From assembly GCF_021869535.1 (NCBI RefSeq), contig NW_026262690.1:90379995-90443994 (forward strand): a stretch of DNA of 64,000 nt, read 5' to 3'. Shown here piece after piece: positions 62,001 to 64,000 of the stretch. Both the position numbers and the translations under genes were made by a program. Numbering within the stretch: position 1 is the first letter of the stretch; the number at the start of each line of letters is the position of its first letter. The stretch is from Mytilus californianus. Lineage: Eukaryota > Mollusca > Bivalvia > Mytilida > Mytilidae. The notes under the pieces are model-generated. The model did not search any database, had not been told where the DNA came from, and saw only the letters and a program-made list of their open reading frames with translations.

Positions 62001-63605
62001 ATTTCATCGAATTTGGCTTTATTACCGTGTTTCGAACGACATTTTGGGCCTTTAAGAAAGCTTACCCCAGAAATTATTTACCCTCCTGATGTAGTTCTTT
62101 ATAAAAGCTATTCATTGAAGCAGAGTCTATAATCCCTAGCCATAAAGAACTGCCCCGACAACTGGTTGGAAAGTGGGTGACCCTAGAGCGTATTTTATCG
62201 AATTTGGCTATATTTCCAAGTTTCGGACGAAGTTTTCGGCCTTTAAACATGCTTACCCCAGAAATTCTCTACTATCCCAATGTAGTACTATATAATAGCT
62301 ATTCATTAAAGCAGAGTCTCTAAATCCCTAGTCATAAAGAACTACCCAGACAATTGGTTGGAAAAGTGGGTGACTCTAGAGCGTATTTAATCGAATTTGG
62401 ATTTAATTCCGTATTTCGAACGACATTTACGACCTTTAAAAAAGCTTACCCCAGAAATTCTTTGCCTTCCCGTTGTAGTACTATCCAATAGCTATTTATT
62501 AGAGAAGAGTCTATAATCCCTAGCCATAAAGAACTACCGAATTAATGGGATCGAAAGTGGGTACCCAAATGCGTATTTTATAGAATTAGGCTTTATTTCC
62601 ATGTTTCGGACGACATTTTCGGCTTTTAAGTATGCTTACCCTAGAAATTCTTTACCCTTCCGATATAGAACTATATAAAAGCTATTTATTAGAGCAGAGT
62701 TTATAATCCCTAGCCATACAGAACTACCCAGACAATTTGTTGGAAAGTGGGTGACCATTGAGCGTATTTTATCGAATTTGGCTTTATTTCCGTGTTTCGA
62801 ACGACATTTTGGGCCTTTAAAAAAGCTTACCCCAGAAATTCTTTACTCTCCCGATGTAGTACTATATAATAGCTATTCATTGAAGCCGAGTCTATAATCC
62901 TTAGCCTTTAGGAAATACCCAGATAATTGGTTGGAAAGTGGGTGACCCTAGAGCGTATTTTATCGAATTTGGCTTAATTTCCATGTTTCGGACGAAATTT
63001 TCGGCCTTCAGGAATGCTTACCCCAGAAGTTCTCTACTATTCTAATGTAGTACTATATAATTGCTATTCATTGAAGCCGAGTCTCTAATCCCTAGCCATT
63101 AAGAACTACCCACAAAATTGGTTGGAAAGTGGGTGACCCTAGAGTGTATTTTATCGAATTTGGCTTTATTTCCGTGTTTCGAACGAAATTTTAGGCCTTT
63201 AAAAAAGCTTACCCCAGAAATTCTTTACCTTCCCGCTGTAGTACTATATAATAGCTATTCATTGAAGCAGAGTCTATAATCCCTAGCCATTAAGAACTAC
63301 CATAATAATTGGTTGAAAGTGGGTGACCTTAGAGCGTATTTTATCGAATTTTGCTTTATTTCCATGTGTCGGACGACATTTTCAGCCTTTAAGAATGCTT
63401 ACCCCAGAAAATATTTACTCTCCCGATGTAGTACTATCCAATAGCTATTTATATGAGCACAGTGTATAATCCCTTGCCATAAAAAACTACCGAAACGATG
63501 GGTCGGAAAGTGGGTACCCCAATGTGTATTTTTTAGAATTTGGCTTTATTTCCGTGGTTCGAACGAAATTTTGGGCTTTAAGAAAGCATACCCCAGAAAT
63601 TCTTA
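59080..63605 (-). repeat. Diverged satellite array, ~190-bp monomers, inverted
   Basis: About 23 monomers of the same satellite on the opposite strand, marked by gcttaccccagaaattcttt, tataatccctagccat and tcgaatttggctttatttcc at ~190-bp steps (59201, 59391, 59582, 59771 ...). Monomers differ from each other by roughly 5-20% and show no strict dimer order, unlike the left array. Confidence 0.93.
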
Positions 63606-63659
63606 AACATGCATAAAAACGAACCATATCCGGGACTTCACAGATATATAACTCTTTGT

Positions 63660-63938
63660 GAATCTTCATGATTTTTCTAATTGTAAATTCTAGTTATAAA
63701 ACCGTAAAGATACGTTATATTTTTTTTAACTAAAGTTAGAAATTTGTAAATGGGATATAAAAAACTTTATATTTATCTTTTTTTTCAAACAAAATCAGTC
63801 AAAAACCATGATTTTGAAAAAAAATAAAATTGTCACTCAAGTAGTTTTTCGAACGCAATTGCAGGATGACGAATTGCAGGATAGCTTTATCGCAAGAGAA
63901 TTGCAGGATGAGAATTGCTGGATAGCTTGACACTAGTG
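63660..63938 (-). repeat. Right terminal inverted repeat of the satellite element
   Basis: Reverse complement of the left end, including attgtcactcaagtagtttt, gcaattgcaggatgacgaat and gagaattgctggatagcttg. Somewhat shortened relative to the left copy (a ~20-bp gap near 63775). Confidence 0.75.
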
Positions 63939-64000
63939 TATATGTCACTACATCCACACATAAATATATTCTGAGTGCCTCTCTCTTGAAATAATAACAA

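Larger units (their letters stand above)
52294..63938. mobile_element. 11.6-kb inverted-repeat element with two opposed satellite arrays
   Basis: Outer ends are inverted copies: 52294 cactagtgtcaagctatcca and, at 63919-63938, its complement tggatagcttgacactagtg. The similarity continues inward for ~280 bp (tcctgcaattc motifs, then cctatttacaaatttctaac-like sequence). Inside are a 385-bp dimer array (52745-58298), a spacer, and an inverted monomer array (~59080-63605). A 13-bp direct repeat gtatatgtcacta lies at both outer edges (52286-52298, 63938-63950). No transposase or other coding sequence found. Family unknown. Confidence 0.75.

Noticed and set aside
52745..63605. CRISPR array
   Set aside because: Units are ~190/385 bp with no short repeat-spacer pattern, and the DNA is eukaryotic.

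Overview
This window is animal nuclear DNA: AT-rich, with GT-AG introns, long introns and a dense load of transposon remains. Several dispersed repeats match sequences I recall as common in marine mussels (Mytilus-type bivalves). They include the repeat ending CCATTTCCATTCTCAATTTT, 'gacggacagacgg' repeat ends and tRNA-derived SINEs with (AATC)n tails. The mussel assignment is inference; the eukaryotic gene structure is read directly.

Two real protein genes were assembled exon by exon. (1) Minus strand, 22423 down to 799 and running off the window start: tada2b, the ADA2-type adaptor of the SAGA histone acetyltransferase complex. Eleven exons encode the first 296 residues (ZZ zinc finger, SANT domain, conserved middle region). 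The C-terminal SWIRM part lies beyond base 1. CRE and ETS motifs sit just upstream of its ATG. (2) Plus strand, 33338-45104: a complete seven-exon gene for a 221-residue secreted C-type-lectin-like protein with a Lys-rich N-terminal insert, a TATA box and an AATAAA signal.

The tada2b introns hold most of the recognisable transposons in the left third. Intron 2 carries a decayed Penelope-like retroelement whose GIY-YIG endonuclease lies upstream of the reverse transcriptase (permuted, Naiad-like order), with direct terminal repeats. Intron 4 carries a 45-bp minisatellite made of repeated copies of the splice acceptor and start of exon 5. Other introns carry foldback and MITE-like elements and repeats with nuclear-receptor DR1-like motifs. 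The stretch from 22.6 to 33.2 kb is intergenic: a truncated non-LTR retrotransposon, SINEs, a TTAA-flanked MITE and a 902-bp hAT-like element with an intact 8-bp target duplication. The lectin introns hold a minisatellite, an internal duplication with a possible extra exon, and a second Penelope-like fragment.

From 45.2 to 52.2 kb I see no gene, only dispersed repeats and hairpin MITEs. The right end (about 52294-63938) looks like one 11.6-kb composite element. It has ~280-bp terminal inverted repeats, a very homogeneous array of 385-bp dimers on the left, an inverted, diverged array of ~190-bp monomers of the same satellite on the right, and a ~0.8-kb spacer. This is the strongest candidate here for something undescribed.
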